Positions 1 to 12,814 of a stretch of DNA of 64,000 bases are shown here, in pieces. The number at the start of each line of letters is the position of its first letter. Position 1 is the first letter of the stretch. Under the pieces are notes generated by a model. That model did no database searches. It saw only the letters and a program-made list of their open reading frames with translations, and was not told where the DNA came from. The position numbers were made by a program, and so were the translations under genes. Source of the DNA: Lamellibrachia columna (lineage: Eukaryota > Annelida > Polychaeta > Sabellida > Siboglinidae); the NCBI GenBank assembly GCA_963662155.1, contig OY759271.1, positions 165,001 to 229,000 of the forward strand. The letters run 5' to 3'.

Positions 1-900
1 TTCACAAACGTCTATAGCAATATATCCTTCATCATATTCACAACATTATAATGACGAATTGTAATTGAATAAAATGCGTTCTATATAAATATAGAAGTAA
101 ATCATACCATAGCATGTCAATAATACACAACCCCACATTTTCAGCTGCGTGCGACATGTCGGGTTCATATATAGATCCCAAAACTTAGAACTACTGTCAG
201 TTGGGCGCGTCGAGACAAACACAGACACAGGTCTACAGCGGCTTGGCAAGCTGCTCTCTCGCCAGGATGTGGTGTTTCCTGATACGAGGGGGGATTAGGG
301 TTCCGATCTGTTGTCTCCCTTGGAGAAAGATACAACTCCCTTGGAGATGCGTACATATGCAATTGGAAGAGACTGGTGAGGATGGGGCATGCCAAAGCCG
401 GGAGTTGCTCCACCATTTAATTCTCAGAGGCCGCCGGGAACGGCATATATGGTAGTATGGGATAGGCGTCAACCGCCGACGAAGCCAATCTCTTGTTCGA
501 AATACTGGTTTTATAAATTTTATATCTTTATTATCGACGATTTCATAGCTTTTTATGATGTTATGTATATTTCTCTTTGTTCATTCGCCATAATTCCTAC
601 CGACTGTTATGGTGTTGTGCATAAGAAAGTTTGTAATATTATGTGTTTTATTTAAGATACTTGGCCTGACAAACATTCTATACGTCTGATTGTATTGAAC
701 ATTGTCAAAGCCAGAAAGCAGTACGTATATTCGTGTATAATATCTATTAGTCCAATTGATATTATGTACTCTTTTTCAAATCCAACTACGCAGTATTGCA
801 GTGTCACATCAACGCAACTGTAATTGTTATTGACATCTGTAATAGGATTCGCATATAATGGATTGTGTGCTCTCTACATGCTATGCTACGCTCAATTAAA
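1..900. other. low-copy DNA, no supported gene
   Basis: This stretch lies outside both satellite arrays. Open frames here are short (under 90 codons), overlap on both strands and show no domain I recognise. The only local structure I noticed is a 12-bp direct repeat, CTCCCTTGGAGA, at 315-326 and 336-347; each copy is itself a small hairpin (CTCC-CTT-GGAG). I see no tRNA, rRNA or promoter that I could defend. It may be diverged transposon or intergenic sequence next to the decayed LINE. Confidence 0.5.
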
Positions 901-904
901 GTAG

Positions 905-2140
905 ATACTTTTAAAGGGGATGATGAAAATGTCACCGACACACCGTTGGGTTGCTCCGGTATTCGTAATGATGTTGGGTGCGGTGTTTCTGGCAGCCATC
1001 ACATGTTGGGGTATGTTGCTGAGAAAGTCATGCATCCAGTGAATGAAGTTGGGGGTATTTGCAGAACTAGAAGCTTTTCAATCATATTGTGATGGTGCAT
1101 AGTATTAAAGTCCGAACTAAAATATATAAAGAGGATGCGGATGTAGTTGACTGCCTTCTCTAGATGTTTGATGACATTGTGTATACGGGTTGACACAGCA
1201 CCATAAGTGCTACGCCCACGCTTTTAGGCGAAATTAATGGGATCCAGTTTCTCCTTAATGTTTGGAGAGAGGTTGATCAGGAATAACTTCTAAGAGGCTT
1301 TCATGGGAACGTTAGTAAGAACAACGGGCACGTATTGGTTGAGTTCATGCGGTGATCGGATGTTAAGCTCAGGAATGACGGTGCTGGTATTCCAAATGTT
1401 TGGAATGATGCCGGTGTCTACAGACTCCTGGAACAGTTGTGTGAACATAGGCGCCAATTCCTCAGCACACGTATATAGAAAGTGGGCAGAAATGCTGTCG
1501 GGCCCAGCAGTTTTCCCTATGCTGGTTCTCTTGAACTGGCATGTCACGTCATTTTTGGAGATGATGATCATTCTCGGGTACGGGGGGTGGTTGCCAGAAG
1601 CCTTGTGCACCCGGATGTAAAGTTTATTCTGTCGAAGCGAGTGTAGAAGGTGTTTAGATCTATAGCATCAGGCATTGTATTAGATCTTGCACTTTCGCCA
1701 GCTCTGGCATCACCTGCCATCACCTTGAGATTTCTGAAAGCATCACGAGTATTCATGGTCTGATATTGCTTTTCTACTTAGTCTCGAAGAGCTTTTTTTA
1801 GCAAGGCCAATGTCTGCCCTAAGCATTTTCTGTTTGTTGATCACTGGATTCTTTGTTAGGACACACAGTGACAGTCTGGGATGATAGAGTATTGACAGAA
1901 CTTTGCGGAGTCAGTGATAATATCAGGATACGAAGGATGTTGTTATCTGCCCCCCCCCCTGGGCAGGGAGACATTGCGGGGTGTATGTGTCTTCCAATGA
2001 GCTAGAGCATAAGTCGATTACTTTGTTAGGCAGGTCACGATCTGTTGAAATAAGGGCAGTACGCCATCCAGGGTGCATAAGTTAAAGTCGCCCACTGTGA
2101 TCACGGGCGCATCAAGATGTATTGACTGGATTCTAGACAC
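905..2140 (-). pseudogene. decayed LINE (L2/Rex-like), endonuclease-RT remnant
   Basis: Reading the minus strand from right to left gives the ordered pieces of a non-LTR retrotransposon polyprotein in shifting frames. An endonuclease piece with the GDFN motif (TVGDFNLCTLDG) lies near 2060-2110. A linker piece, DLNTFYTRFD, lies near 1640-1680. The RT start, TAGPDSISAHFL through VVLTNVPMKAS, lies near 1290-1510. RT core pieces ILFIYFSSDFNT (near 1080-1120) and IPPT follow, and then NTGATQRCV near 930-970, matching the family pattern NTGxPQGCV. In the family the second core motif normally reads FIDxSSAFNT, so the catalytic Asp is replaced by Tyr here. With the frameshifts and stops this is a dead copy. 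No FADD motif is seen further left, so it is also truncated at its 3' side. A run of C at about 1951-1961 lies inside it. Assignment to the L2/Rex group rests on the SSAFNT and NTGAPQGCV style and is an inference. Confidence 0.8.
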
Positions 2141-2504
2141 CGACCCAGCATTTTCTCACGACTGATGCAGTCAAAACCATTGAGTCTCAAGAGATTGGGT
2201 TCACAGCTTTTATTGACTACAGACGGAATACACATTATTTATTCATGAGATAAGGAGTCCACAGAATATGCTCATTCGATATGGAATACGCAGCATTAAT
2301 TCGCGAGAGTTGGAGGCCACAGAATTTACACGTGTGAGATAGAGTCCACCGCTTATACTAATGAAAGATAGCGTGCACATCGTTTACTCATGGGAGATTG
2401 AGTACACAGTATTTAACCATGAGAGTTGGAGTTCACAAAATTTTCTCATGAGAGATGAAGTCCACAGTATTGACTCTCAAGAGATAGAGTCCATAGCATT
2501 GAGA

Positions 2505-2600
2505 GATGTTAGGGTTATTTTCCTTATATTCCCTGAAGGCCGGGGCAACGATACCGGTAATTTTTCTTCATAACTAGGCCGCGGCATTAGCTACGGAGTG
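2505..2600. repeat. pyrimidine-rich insert, type A, diverged copy
   Basis: This break in the 29-bp array contains the core GGGGCAACGATACCGGTAA followed by TTTTTCTTCATAACTAG. It is the leftmost and most diverged copy of the insert family seen in full at 3237, 8441, 12815 and 18261. Confidence 0.7.
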
Positions 2601-3236
2601 GTGGAGTCCATGGCACTTACTCAGAAGATATGGAGTCCACAGCATTTATTCTTAAGATATGGAGCATGCAATATATACTCATGAGTGATGGGTACATGAT
2701 ATCTACTCACGATAGATGGAATCCATAGCAAATACTCATGAGAGATGGAGTCCAAAGTTTTTGTTCATAAGATATGTACTCAGTATTTATCCATGAGAGT
2801 TGGAGATGACAACATTTTCTCATCAGAGGTGGAGTACACAGCATTTTTTAACGACTGATGCAGTCCAAAGCATTGACTCTCAAGAGATGGGGTCCATAGC
2901 TTTTACTGCGTAGAGATGGGGTCCACAGCTTGTACTGACTAGAGATGGAATACACATTATTTTCTAATGAGTGATAGAGTCCACAGCATTCTCTCACGAC
3001 TTATGCTTTCAAAAACATTGAATCTCAAGAAATGGGGTCCACAGTTTTAGAGACTGACTAGAGATTGAGTACACTTTACTTATTCATGAGATGTGGAGAC
3101 CACATCATTGACTCTCAAGACATGGATTCAAAAGCATATGCTCATAAGAGGTGGAGTCCACAGAATTTATTCATAAGACATGGAACGAACAGCATTTCCT
3201 CATAATACATGGAGTTCACAGCGTTTACACATGAGA

Positions 3237-3345
3237 GATGCAATTGCTGTTCTCCTCCTTTTCCATATATTCCAGGGTAAGGCTGGCAACGATACCGGTC
3301 GCTGATTTTGTTTCCTTCTTCTTCATCACCATCCCACAGCATTAA
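3237..3345. repeat. pyrimidine-rich insert, type A, full
   Basis: This non-repeat segment of about 105 bp sits in the 29-bp array. The first half is a T/C-rich run (GTTCTCCTCCTTTTCC). Then comes a core, GGCTGGCAACGATACCGGTC, and a second T/C-rich run (TTTCCTTCTTCTTCATCACC) before the 29-bp units resume. It is the best left-side example of the complete insert. Confidence 0.8.
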
Positions 3346-4739
3346 TTATAGGGATATCGATTTCATAACATTTACTCATGAGAGATGGAGTCCACAGCAT
3401 ATACTCAGCATATACTCAGCATATACTCTGGAGTCCACAGATTTTACTTAACAGAGATGGAGCCCACATTTACTCATGATATATGGAGTCAACAGCATTG
3501 AATCCCAAGATATGGAGTCCATATTATCAACTTATGAGAGATGGAGTACAATGCATTTACTCAAGATATATAGAGTACAAGGCATTTACTGATGAGAGAT
3601 GGAGTACATAGTATTTTGTAACGAGATTTAGAGTTCACAATATTTTCACATCAGAGATGGAATGCACACCATTTACTGATTAAATGTGGTGTACACAGCA
3701 TTTAATCTTGAGAGATGGAGTATACAGCATTTACTCATGAGATATGTAATATTTACTGATGAGAGATGGAGTACAAGGCATTTATTTATGAGAGATGGAC
3801 TCCACTGCATTTACCAATAACATGTAAAACCCACAGCATTTACACACAATATATGGATTACTCAGCCTTTATCTTTCTGACAAGATATGGAGTCCACAAC
3901 AGAGACTTCCCAGAGATAGAGTCCACAAAATATCTTCACGAGAGACAGAGTACACAGCATTTACTAATAAAAGATCGAGTTCATGATATTTACTCATTAG
4001 AGATGGACTGCACAGCATTTACTCGTCAGAAATGGGGTCCACAGTATTTACTCATGAGATATGGAGTCTACACTTACTGACAAGATATGGAGTAGACAGC
4101 ATTGACTTCCAAGATATGGAGTCAAAAGCAGTTTCTCTTGGGAGATGGAGTCCACAAAACTCACGAGAGACCGAGTACACAGCATTTACTGAAAAAAGAT
4201 CGAGTACATGACATTTACTAATTAGAGATGGAGTCCACAGAATTTACTCTTGAGAGAAGGTATTCACAGCATTTACACATGAGAAATGGAATCCACAATT
4301 ATTAACAAGATATGGCGTCCATACCATTGATTTCCAAGAGATGGCGTATAAAGCATTTTCTAACGACTGATGCAGTCCAAAGCATTAGCTCGAGAGTTCA
4401 GTAAGTGTCCACACTTACTGAAAAGATATGGAGTCCATAGCATTGACTTCCAACAGATGAATTCCACAGAATGCTCTCTTGAGGGATTGGTCACACAGAA
4501 TTTATTAATGGGAGATGGAGGACACGGTATTTACTCATGAGATATGGAGTAGAAGGCATTTATTTATGATATATGGAGTCCACTGCATTTACTCATGAGA
4601 GACGAAATAGGTATTATTTTGTCACGAGATTTGGAGTTGACAATATTTTCACATGGATTACACAGAATTTACTCACGATAGATGGAGTACACAAGATTTA
4701 CTCAAGATACATGGAGTACACGGTGTTTTCTCATGAGAG

Positions 4740-6330
4740 ATGAAGTCCACAGCATTAACTCATGAGAGAAGGAATACGACATGTACTTATGAGAGAAAGA
4801 ATAAAGAGCGTTTACTCTTGAGAGATGGAGTACACAGTATTCAATATCAAGTGAAGGAGTCCAAAGCAGTTACTCGTGAGATATGGAGTCCACAATATTT
4901 ACTCACAAGAGATGGAGTCCAAAGCATTTATACTAGAAAGATGGATACTCAAGACAGTTGGAGTAAACTGCATTTACCAATGAGAGATGGAGTTCAAGAT
5001 ATATACTCATAAGAGATGGAGTCCACACAATTTATTAATGAGAAATGGAGAACACGGTATTTACTAATGAGAAATGGAGTACTCAGCATTTAATAATGAG
5101 AGATGGATAACATGATATTTACTCATTACATATTGAGCACACGACATTTACTCACGAGAGATGGAGTCCACTGCAATTACTGAAAAATGGGTACTCAGCA
5201 TTTACTCTGAAGAGATGCAATCTACTGCATTTACTAATGACAGGTGGTATACACAGGATTTATTCATAAGAGATGGAATGGCCAGTATTTACTCACAACT
5301 GATGGAGGCAACAGCGTTTACACATGAGAGATTGATTAACACAGCAATTACTCATCAGAGATAGAGTCCATAGTTATTGACAAGATATGGAGCCCATAGC
5401 ATTGATTTCCAAGACATGGAGTCTACTGCATTTTCAAACGACTGAAGTAGTCCAAAGCATTGAATCTCAAGAGATGGTGATCACACTTACTGAAAAGATG
5501 TGGAATCCATAACATTGACTTCCAAGAGATGGAGTCTACAGCATTTTCTTTTGAGAGATGGATTCCACAAAATATACTTATGAGAGACCGAGTACACAAC
5601 ATTTACTCATAAAAGATCGAGTATACGATATTTACTCTTTAGAAATGGGTTTCACATTAACTACTTATGAGAGATGGAGTACACATAATTTACTGAAGAG
5701 AAATGGAGTCCACTGCATTTACTCATCAGAAATGGAGTCCACACCAGTTACACATTAGATACTGTGTACACATTATTTAATCTTAGGAGATGGAATACAC
5801 AGCATTTACTCATGAGAGATGGAGATTACAGTATTTACTCATAAGAGATGGCGTCCACAGCCTTTACCCATTTGATATGGGGTACACAGCATTTAATGTT
5901 GAGAGGTGGAAAACACAGCATATACTCATGAGAGATGGATTCCACATAATGTACTCTTAAGAGTTTGGGCACACAGAATGTACTCACGTGAGGTGGGGGA
6001 CACGGCATTTACTCGTAAGGTATGGAGTAGAAGGCATTTATTTATGATATATAGAGTCCACTGCATTAACTCGTGTGAGACGGAGTAGGTAGTATTTTGT
6101 CACGAGATTTGGAGTTGACAATATTTTCACATGGATTCCACAGAATTTACTCATGATAGAGGGAGAACACAACATTTCCTCAAGATACATGGAGTACACA
6201 TTTTTTTTCTCATAAGAGATGAAGTCCACATTGACTCATGGGGGATGGGGTCCACAGCATTTACTTATGAGAGGTGGCCTCCAAAGTATTTACTCAAAAG
6301 AGGTTAAACCCACAGCATACGGAGTACACA
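4740..6330. repeat. type-1 higher-order unit of the 29-bp array
   Basis: The ordered series of variant 29-bp copies here recurs about 1.57 kb further on. Markers are a copy with ACGACATGTAC, then CAGTATTCAAT, CCAAAGCAGTTACTC, AACTGCATTTACCAATG, a short-spaced AATTACTGAAAAATGG, and GGAATGGCCAGTATTTACTC. The same series returns from about 6338, and again in the right-hand part of the array near 19858, 21263 and 22758. The pyrimidine inserts of the central region are absent from these units. Confidence 0.75.
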
Positions 6331-7552
6331 GCATTTACACATGAGAGAAGGAATACACGACATGTTCTTATGAGAGAAGGAGTAAACAAGGTTTACTCTT
6401 GAGATATGGAGTACACAGTATTTAATGTCAAGAGATGCAGGCCAAAGCAGTTACTCTTGATATAAGGAGTCCACAACATTTACTCACAAGAGATGGAGTC
6501 CACAACATATACTCATGACAGATGGGGTAAACTGCATTTACCAATGAAAGATGGAGTTCAAGATATAAACTGATAAGAGATGAAGTCCACACAATTTACT
6601 CATGAGAAATGGAGAACACGGTATTTACTAATGAGAAATGGAGTACACAGCAATTAGTAATGAGAGATGGAGAACATGATTTTTACTCATTATATATTGA
6701 GCACAAGATATTTACTCACGAGAGATGGAGTCCACTGCAATTACTGAAAAATGGGGTACTCAGCATTTACTCTGAAATGATGCAATCCACTGCATATACT
6801 AATGACACGTGGTATCCACAGGATTTATTCATAAGAGATGGAATGGCCAGTATTTACTCACAACAGATTGAGTCTACAGAAGTTACACATGAGAGATGGA
6901 AAACACAGCATTTGCTCATCAGACATGGAGTCCACACTTACTGACAAGATATGGAGTCCATAACATTGATTTCCAAGAGATGGTGTCCACTGAATTTTCA
7001 AACGACTGATGTAGTCCAAAGCATTTACTCTCAAGAAATGGTGTCCACAGTTACTGAAAAGATATGGAGTCCATAGCATTGACTCCCAAGAGATGGATTC
7101 CACAGCATTTTCTCTTGAGACATGTAGTCCACAAAATATATTTATGAGAGACCGAGTACACAACATTTACTGATAAAATATCGAGTATATGATGTTTACT
7201 CTTTAGAGATGGATTCCACATCAATTACTTATGAGAAATGGAGAACACAGAGTTTACTGATGAGAAATGGAGTCCACTGCATTTACTCATCAGAAATGGA
7301 ATCCACACCAGTTTCACATAAAGAGATTGTGTAAACAACATTTAATCTTGAGAGATGGAGTACACGGCATTTACTCATGAGATTGAGATTAGAGAATTTA
7401 TTCATAAGAGATGGCGTCCGTAGCTTTTACTCTTGAGAGATGAGTTTCACAGCATTTACTCATGAGGTATGGTGTCCACAGCATGTACTAATGAGATATG
7501 AACGAACAGAATTCACGAATGAGAGATGGAGTTTACAATGTTTACTCATTTG
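6331..7552. repeat. type-1 higher-order unit, second left copy (truncated)
   Basis: This repeats the marker series of the preceding unit in the same order, with substitutions. For example, AATGGCCAGTATTTACTC is at about 6842 here against about 5277 in the unit before. It ends where the central 4.4-kb duplicated block begins near 7553. Confidence 0.7.
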
Positions 7553-8440
7553 ATATGGGGTACACAGTATTTAATTTTGAGAGATGGTAAACACAGCATA
7601 TTCCTGAGAGAAAGAGTATACGACATGTACTCATGAGAGAAGAAGTAAACATCGTTTACTCTTGAGAGATGGAGTACACAGTATTCAATGTGAAGAGATG
7701 GAGTCCAAAGCAGTTACTCGTGATATATGGAGTACACAACATTTACTTACAAGAGATGGAGTCCGCAGCATTTACTCTAATAGCATTTACTCATCACGGA
7801 TGGTGTACACAGCATTTACTCAAGAGAGATGCAGCCTACATAATTTACGAATAAGAGATGGAGTTCAGAAAATTTACTCAAGAGAGATGTAGTCCAAAAC
7901 ATTTACTCATTAGAGACGGTATGCACAGCATTTAATCTTGAGAGATGGAATAAACAGGCTATACTCATTAGATATGGCCTCCACAGCATTTACTCTTGAG
8001 AAATGTAGTACACATCATTTATTAATGTGAGATTGAGAACATGATATTTACTCATGAGAGACAGAGTCCATGACATACTCATGAGAAATTGAGCACACTG
8101 TATTTACCCCCAGAGAGATCGAATACAATATATTTTCTCATGAATGGTGGAGTCCTCAATATTTACTCTTAAATGATGAAGTACACAGCATTTATCCAAT
8201 GACAGATGGAGTGCAAGGCATTTATTTATGACATATGGAGACCATAGGATTTACAGTAGGGAGCGATAGAGTCCACAACATTTACTCTCTTGAGATATGG
8301 ATTGAACAACGTTTACTAGTAAAAATGTAGCCCACATAATTTACTTAATAGAGATGGAGTCAACAGTATAGACACTCAATATATGGAGTCCACAGCTTTT
8401 TCTGAAGAGAGATGGAGTCCACAGCATTTACACATGAGAG

Positions 8441-9785
8441 ATGCAATTGTTGCGCTCCTTTCTTTCCCTGCAGTCCGAGGTGAGGCTGGCAACGATACCG
8501 GTCATTGGTTTTTGTTTCCCATTCTTCTTCTTCACTAATCCACACCATTTACTAAGGAGAGACGGAGCCAATAACATTTACTCATGAGAAAATGCGTCCA
8601 CAGCATATAATCTTGAGAGATGGAGTACATCATATTTACCCACAATAGTTGGACTCCAAAGCATTTGTTCCCGACAGATGGCGCCCACAATATTCAATCT
8701 CAAGTGATGGAATCCAAAGCAGTTACTCATGAGAGTCAACAACGTTTACTCACAACGTATGGAGTAAACGTCGATTTTTATTTCCTTTCATCTTCACCAA
8801 TAATCCACAACACTTACAAAGGAGAGAATGAGTCCACAGCATTTACGAGATATGGAGTCTACAGCATTGACTCCCAAGATATGGAACACACAGCATTTTC
8901 TCTTGTGAGATGGAATACACAGTATATACTCATGAGACATGGATTACGTAGAATATATTATTGAGAGATGGAGTACCCGAGAATTCTTTATGAGACATGT
9001 AACCCACAACATTTACCCATTAGAGATAGAGATAGCAACATGTTCACAAGAGAGGTGGGGAACATAGCATTTATTCACGAGAGTTGGAGGCCACAACATT
9101 TACCCGTGAGAGATGGAGTCCACTGCATATATTCATGAGAGATGGCGTCAACGGCATTTTGTCATGACTTTTGCAGTCCAAATCGTTTACTCTCAAGAGA
9201 TGGGTTCCACAGCTTTTATTGAAGACATATGGAGTACACATTATATACTCTTGAAAAAGGAGTCCACAGCATTTACACATTATATATGCTGTTGTTGCTA
9301 TCCTCCTTTTTTCTCTAGCCCGTACACAGCATTTATGATGGAGTATACAGCATTTATTTTTGGTAGATGGATTACACAACATTTATTCATGAGTGAAGGA
9401 GTACACGACATATATTCATGAGAGTTGGGGGTGTACAGCATTTACTGATGAGATATGGAGTCCACTGCATTTACTGATGAGATATGGGGTACACAGTATT
9501 TAATCTTGAGAGATGGAGTACACAACATTTACTTATGAAAAATGGAGAATACGTTATTTACTTATGAGAGATGGCGTCCACAACATTTAATCTTGAGAGA
9601 TGGACTTCACAGCATTTACATATCAGAGATGGTTTCCACAGCATAATCTCATGAGATATGCAGCCAACAGAATTTACGAATGAGAGACGGAAGTCCACAA
9701 CATTTACTTATTAGTGATGGTATATACAGCATTTAATCTTGAGAGAAGGAATACACAGCACATACTCATGAGAGATGGAGCACAA
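8441..9785. repeat. type-2 higher-order unit 1 (inserts A-C-B)
   Basis: This unit of about 1.35 kb carries three landmarks. A full type-A insert lies at 8441-8540 (TTGCGCTCCTTTCTTTCC, then CTGGCAACGATACCGGTCAT, then TTTCCCATTCTTCTTCTTC). Type C, the 3' half only, lies at about 8769-8805 (TCGATTTTTATTTCC). Type B, the 5' half only, lies at about 9287-9322 (TGCTGTTGTTGC, then CCTCC and a T run). Just after insert A the sequence reads CCACACCATTTACTAAGGAG, a tag shared by units starting at 9786, 12815 and 14232. Confidence 0.8.
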
Positions 9786-11239
9786 ATAATCCCTTGTAGT
9801 CCGGGTTGAGTCTAGCTACGATACCGGTCATTGATGTTTGTTTCCCCTTCTTCTTCGTCACTATTCCACACCATTTACTAAGGAGAGACGGAGCCAACAA
9901 CATTTACTCATAAAACAATGCTTCCACAGCATATATTCTTGAGAGATGGAGTACATACTATTTACAAATGAGAGTTGGAGTTCACAACTTTTTTCACAGG
10001 ATATATGGAGTCAGCAGCATTTCGTCAGGACAGATGGCTTCCACAGTATTCACTCACAAGAGATGGCATCCAAAGCAGTTACTCATGAGAGGTGGAATCC
10101 GCAACATGTACTCACAACATATGGAGTTTACAAAATTTACACACGATACTTTTCGTCGATTTTTGTTTTCCCTTCAACTTCATCACTAGTTCACAATTTT
10201 ACAAAGGATAGCAGGAGTCCACAGCATTTACGAGATACGGAGTCCACAGCATTGACTCCCAAGATTATGGAACACACAGCATTTTCTCATGTGAGATGTA
10301 ACACACTGTATATAATCATGAGACATTGATTTCGTAGCATATACTTTTGAGAGATGGAGTACGCGAGGATTCTTTATGAGTGATGGAACCCACAACATTT
10401 ACCCATTAGAGATAGAGATAGCAACATTTTCACAACGCAGGTGGTGTACATAGCATTTATTCACGCGAGTTGGAGGCCACAGCATTTATCCCTGAGATAT
10501 GGAGTCCACTCTATATATTCATGAGAGATGGCTTCAACAGCAATTTGTCATGACTGATGCAGTCCAAATCGTTTAATCTCAAGAGATGGGTTCCACATCT
10601 TTTATTGACGACATATGGAGTACACATTATTTACTCTTGAAAAAGGAGTCCACAGCATTTTCACATGATATATGCAGTTGTTGCTCTCCTACTTTTCCTT
10701 GTAGCCCGTACACAGCATTTACTCATGGGAGATGGAGTCCACAATATATTATCAAGAGAGATGACGTACATAACAAGTACACATGAAAGATATAGTCCAC
10801 AGCATTTATTTTTGGTAGATGGATTACACAGCATTTATTCATGAGTGAAGGAGTACACGACATATATTCATGAGAGATGGGGGTACACATCATTTACTCA
10901 TGTGATATGGAGTCCACTGCATTTACTGATGAGATATTGAGTACACAGTATTTAATCTTGAGAGATGGAGTACACAGCATTTACTCGTGACAGATGGAGA
11001 ATACGGTATTTACTTATGAGAGATGGCGTCCACAACATTTACTCTTGAGATTTGGAGTTCACAGCATTTACTCATCAGAGATGGTGTCCACAGCATATTC
11101 TCATGAGAGATGTAGCCAACATAATTTACGAATGAGAGACGGAATCCACAACATTTACTCGTTAGAAATGGTATACACAGCATTTAATCTTGAGAGATGG
11201 AATACACAGCATATACTCATGGAAGATGGAGTACACAGC
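9786..11239. repeat. type-2 higher-order unit 2 (inserts A-C-B)
   Basis: The landmark order is the same as in the preceding unit: A at 9786-9868 (without the first T/C run, starting AATAATCCCTTGTAGTCC), C at about 10150-10194 and B at about 10672-10711. The A-to-A distance from unit 1 is about 1345 bp. Confidence 0.8.
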
Positions 11240-12814
11240 ATCCCCTTTAGTCCGGGATGAGGCTGGCTACGAAACCGGTCATTGATTTTTGTTTCCCCTT
11301 CTTCTTCATCACTACGGAGTCCACAGCATTGACTCTCAAGATATGGAATACACAGCATTTTCTCTTGAGAGATGGAATACACTGTATATACTCATGAGAG
11401 ATGGATTTTGTAGCATTTACTTTTGAGAGATGGAGTACGCGAGAATTCCTTATGAGAGATGGAACCCAAAACATTTACCCATTAGAGTTGGAGTTAGCAA
11501 AATTTTCGCAAAAGATGTGGGGTACATAGCATTTATTCCCGAGAGTTCGAGGACACAGCATTTACACGTGAGAGATGGAGTCCACTGCATATATTCATGA
11601 GAGATGGCGTCAACAGTATTTTGTCATGACTGATGCAATCCAAATTGTCTACTCTCAAGAGAAGGGTTCCACAGCTTTTATTGACGAGATATGGAGTACA
11701 TATTATTTACTCTTGAAAGAAGGAGTCCACAGCATTTACACATTATAGATGTTACTGTTGCTCTCCTCCTTTTCCCTGTAGCCCATACATAGCATTTGCT
11801 CAGGAGCGATGGATTCCACAATATATTATCACGAGAGATGACGTACATGAAAAGTACACATGAGAGATGGAATCCACAGCATTTATTCTTGGTAGATGGA
11901 TAACACAGTATTTATTCATGAGAGAAGGAGTACACGATATATACTCATGAGAGATGGGGTACACAGCATTTAATTTTTAGAGATGGTAAACACAGCATAT
12001 ACTCCTGAGAGAAAGAGTATACGACATGTACTCATGAGAGAAGAAGTAAACAACGTTTACTCTTGAGAGATGGGGTACACAGTATTCAATGTGAAGAGAT
12101 GGAGTCCAAAGCAGTTACTCGTGAAATATGGAGTACACAACATTTACTTACAAGAAATGGAGTCCGCAGCATTTACTCTAATAGCATTTACTCATCACGG
12201 ATGGTGTACACAGCATATACTCATGAGAGATGCAGCCAACATAATTTACGAATAAGAGATGTAGTCCTCAACATTTACTCATTAGAGACGGTATACACAG
12301 CATTTAATCTTGAGAGATGGAATAGACAAGCTATACTCATGGGAGATGGCCTCCACAGCATTTACTCTTGAGAGATGTATTACACAGCATTTATTAATGT
12401 GAGATTGAGAACATGATATTTAGTTATGAGAGACGGAGTCCATAATATACACTCATGAGAAATTGAGCACACTGTATTTACCCCAAAGAGATCGAATACA
12501 AGATATTTTCTCATGAATGGTGGAGTCCTCAATATTTACTCTTAAATGATGAAGTACACAGCATTTATCCAATGACAGATGGAGTGCAAGGCATTTATTT
12601 ATGACATATGGAGTCCATAGTATTTACAGTAGGTAGCGATAGAGTCCACAGTATTTACTCTCTTGAGGTATGGATTGAACAACGTTTACTAGTAAAAAAT
12701 GTAGCCCACATAATTTACTTAATATAGATGGAGTCCACAGTATAGACACTCAATATATGGAGTCCACAGCTTTTTCTGAAGAGAGATGGAGTCCACAGCA
12801 TTTACACATGAGAT
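11240..12814. repeat. type-2 higher-order unit 3 (inserts A-B, C missing)
   Basis: Insert A lies at 11240-11316 (GCATCCCCTTTAGTCCGGG, then GAAACCGGTC) and insert B at about 11748-11788. The stretch that holds C in units 1 and 2 has been deleted: after A the array goes straight to the GAGTCCACAGCATTGACTC copy. The junction of the two 4.4-kb blocks falls inside this unit, near 11962. Confidence 0.75.

Larger units (their letters stand above)
7553..11962. repeat. 4.4-kb duplicated block, copy 1
   Basis: From the run ending GAGAGATGGTAAACACAGCA, the sequence to about 11962 reappears in the same order and orientation in the next 4.46 kb, including its private substitutions and its inserts. Example pairs are 7662/12063, 8441/12815, 9786/14232 and 10994/15454. 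The offset grows from about 4400 to 4460 through small indels of one or two 29-bp units. Identity is visibly much higher between the two copies than between neighbouring 29-bp units. Confidence 0.85.

Noticed and set aside
201..655. Overlapping short frames on both strands in the left 700 bp
   Set aside because: No known domain, no splice or promoter context that I can defend, and similar lengths in opposing frames.
1303..1620. Plus-strand frame of 105 codons
   Set aside because: It is antisense to the decayed LINE RT, which matches family motifs on the minus strand.
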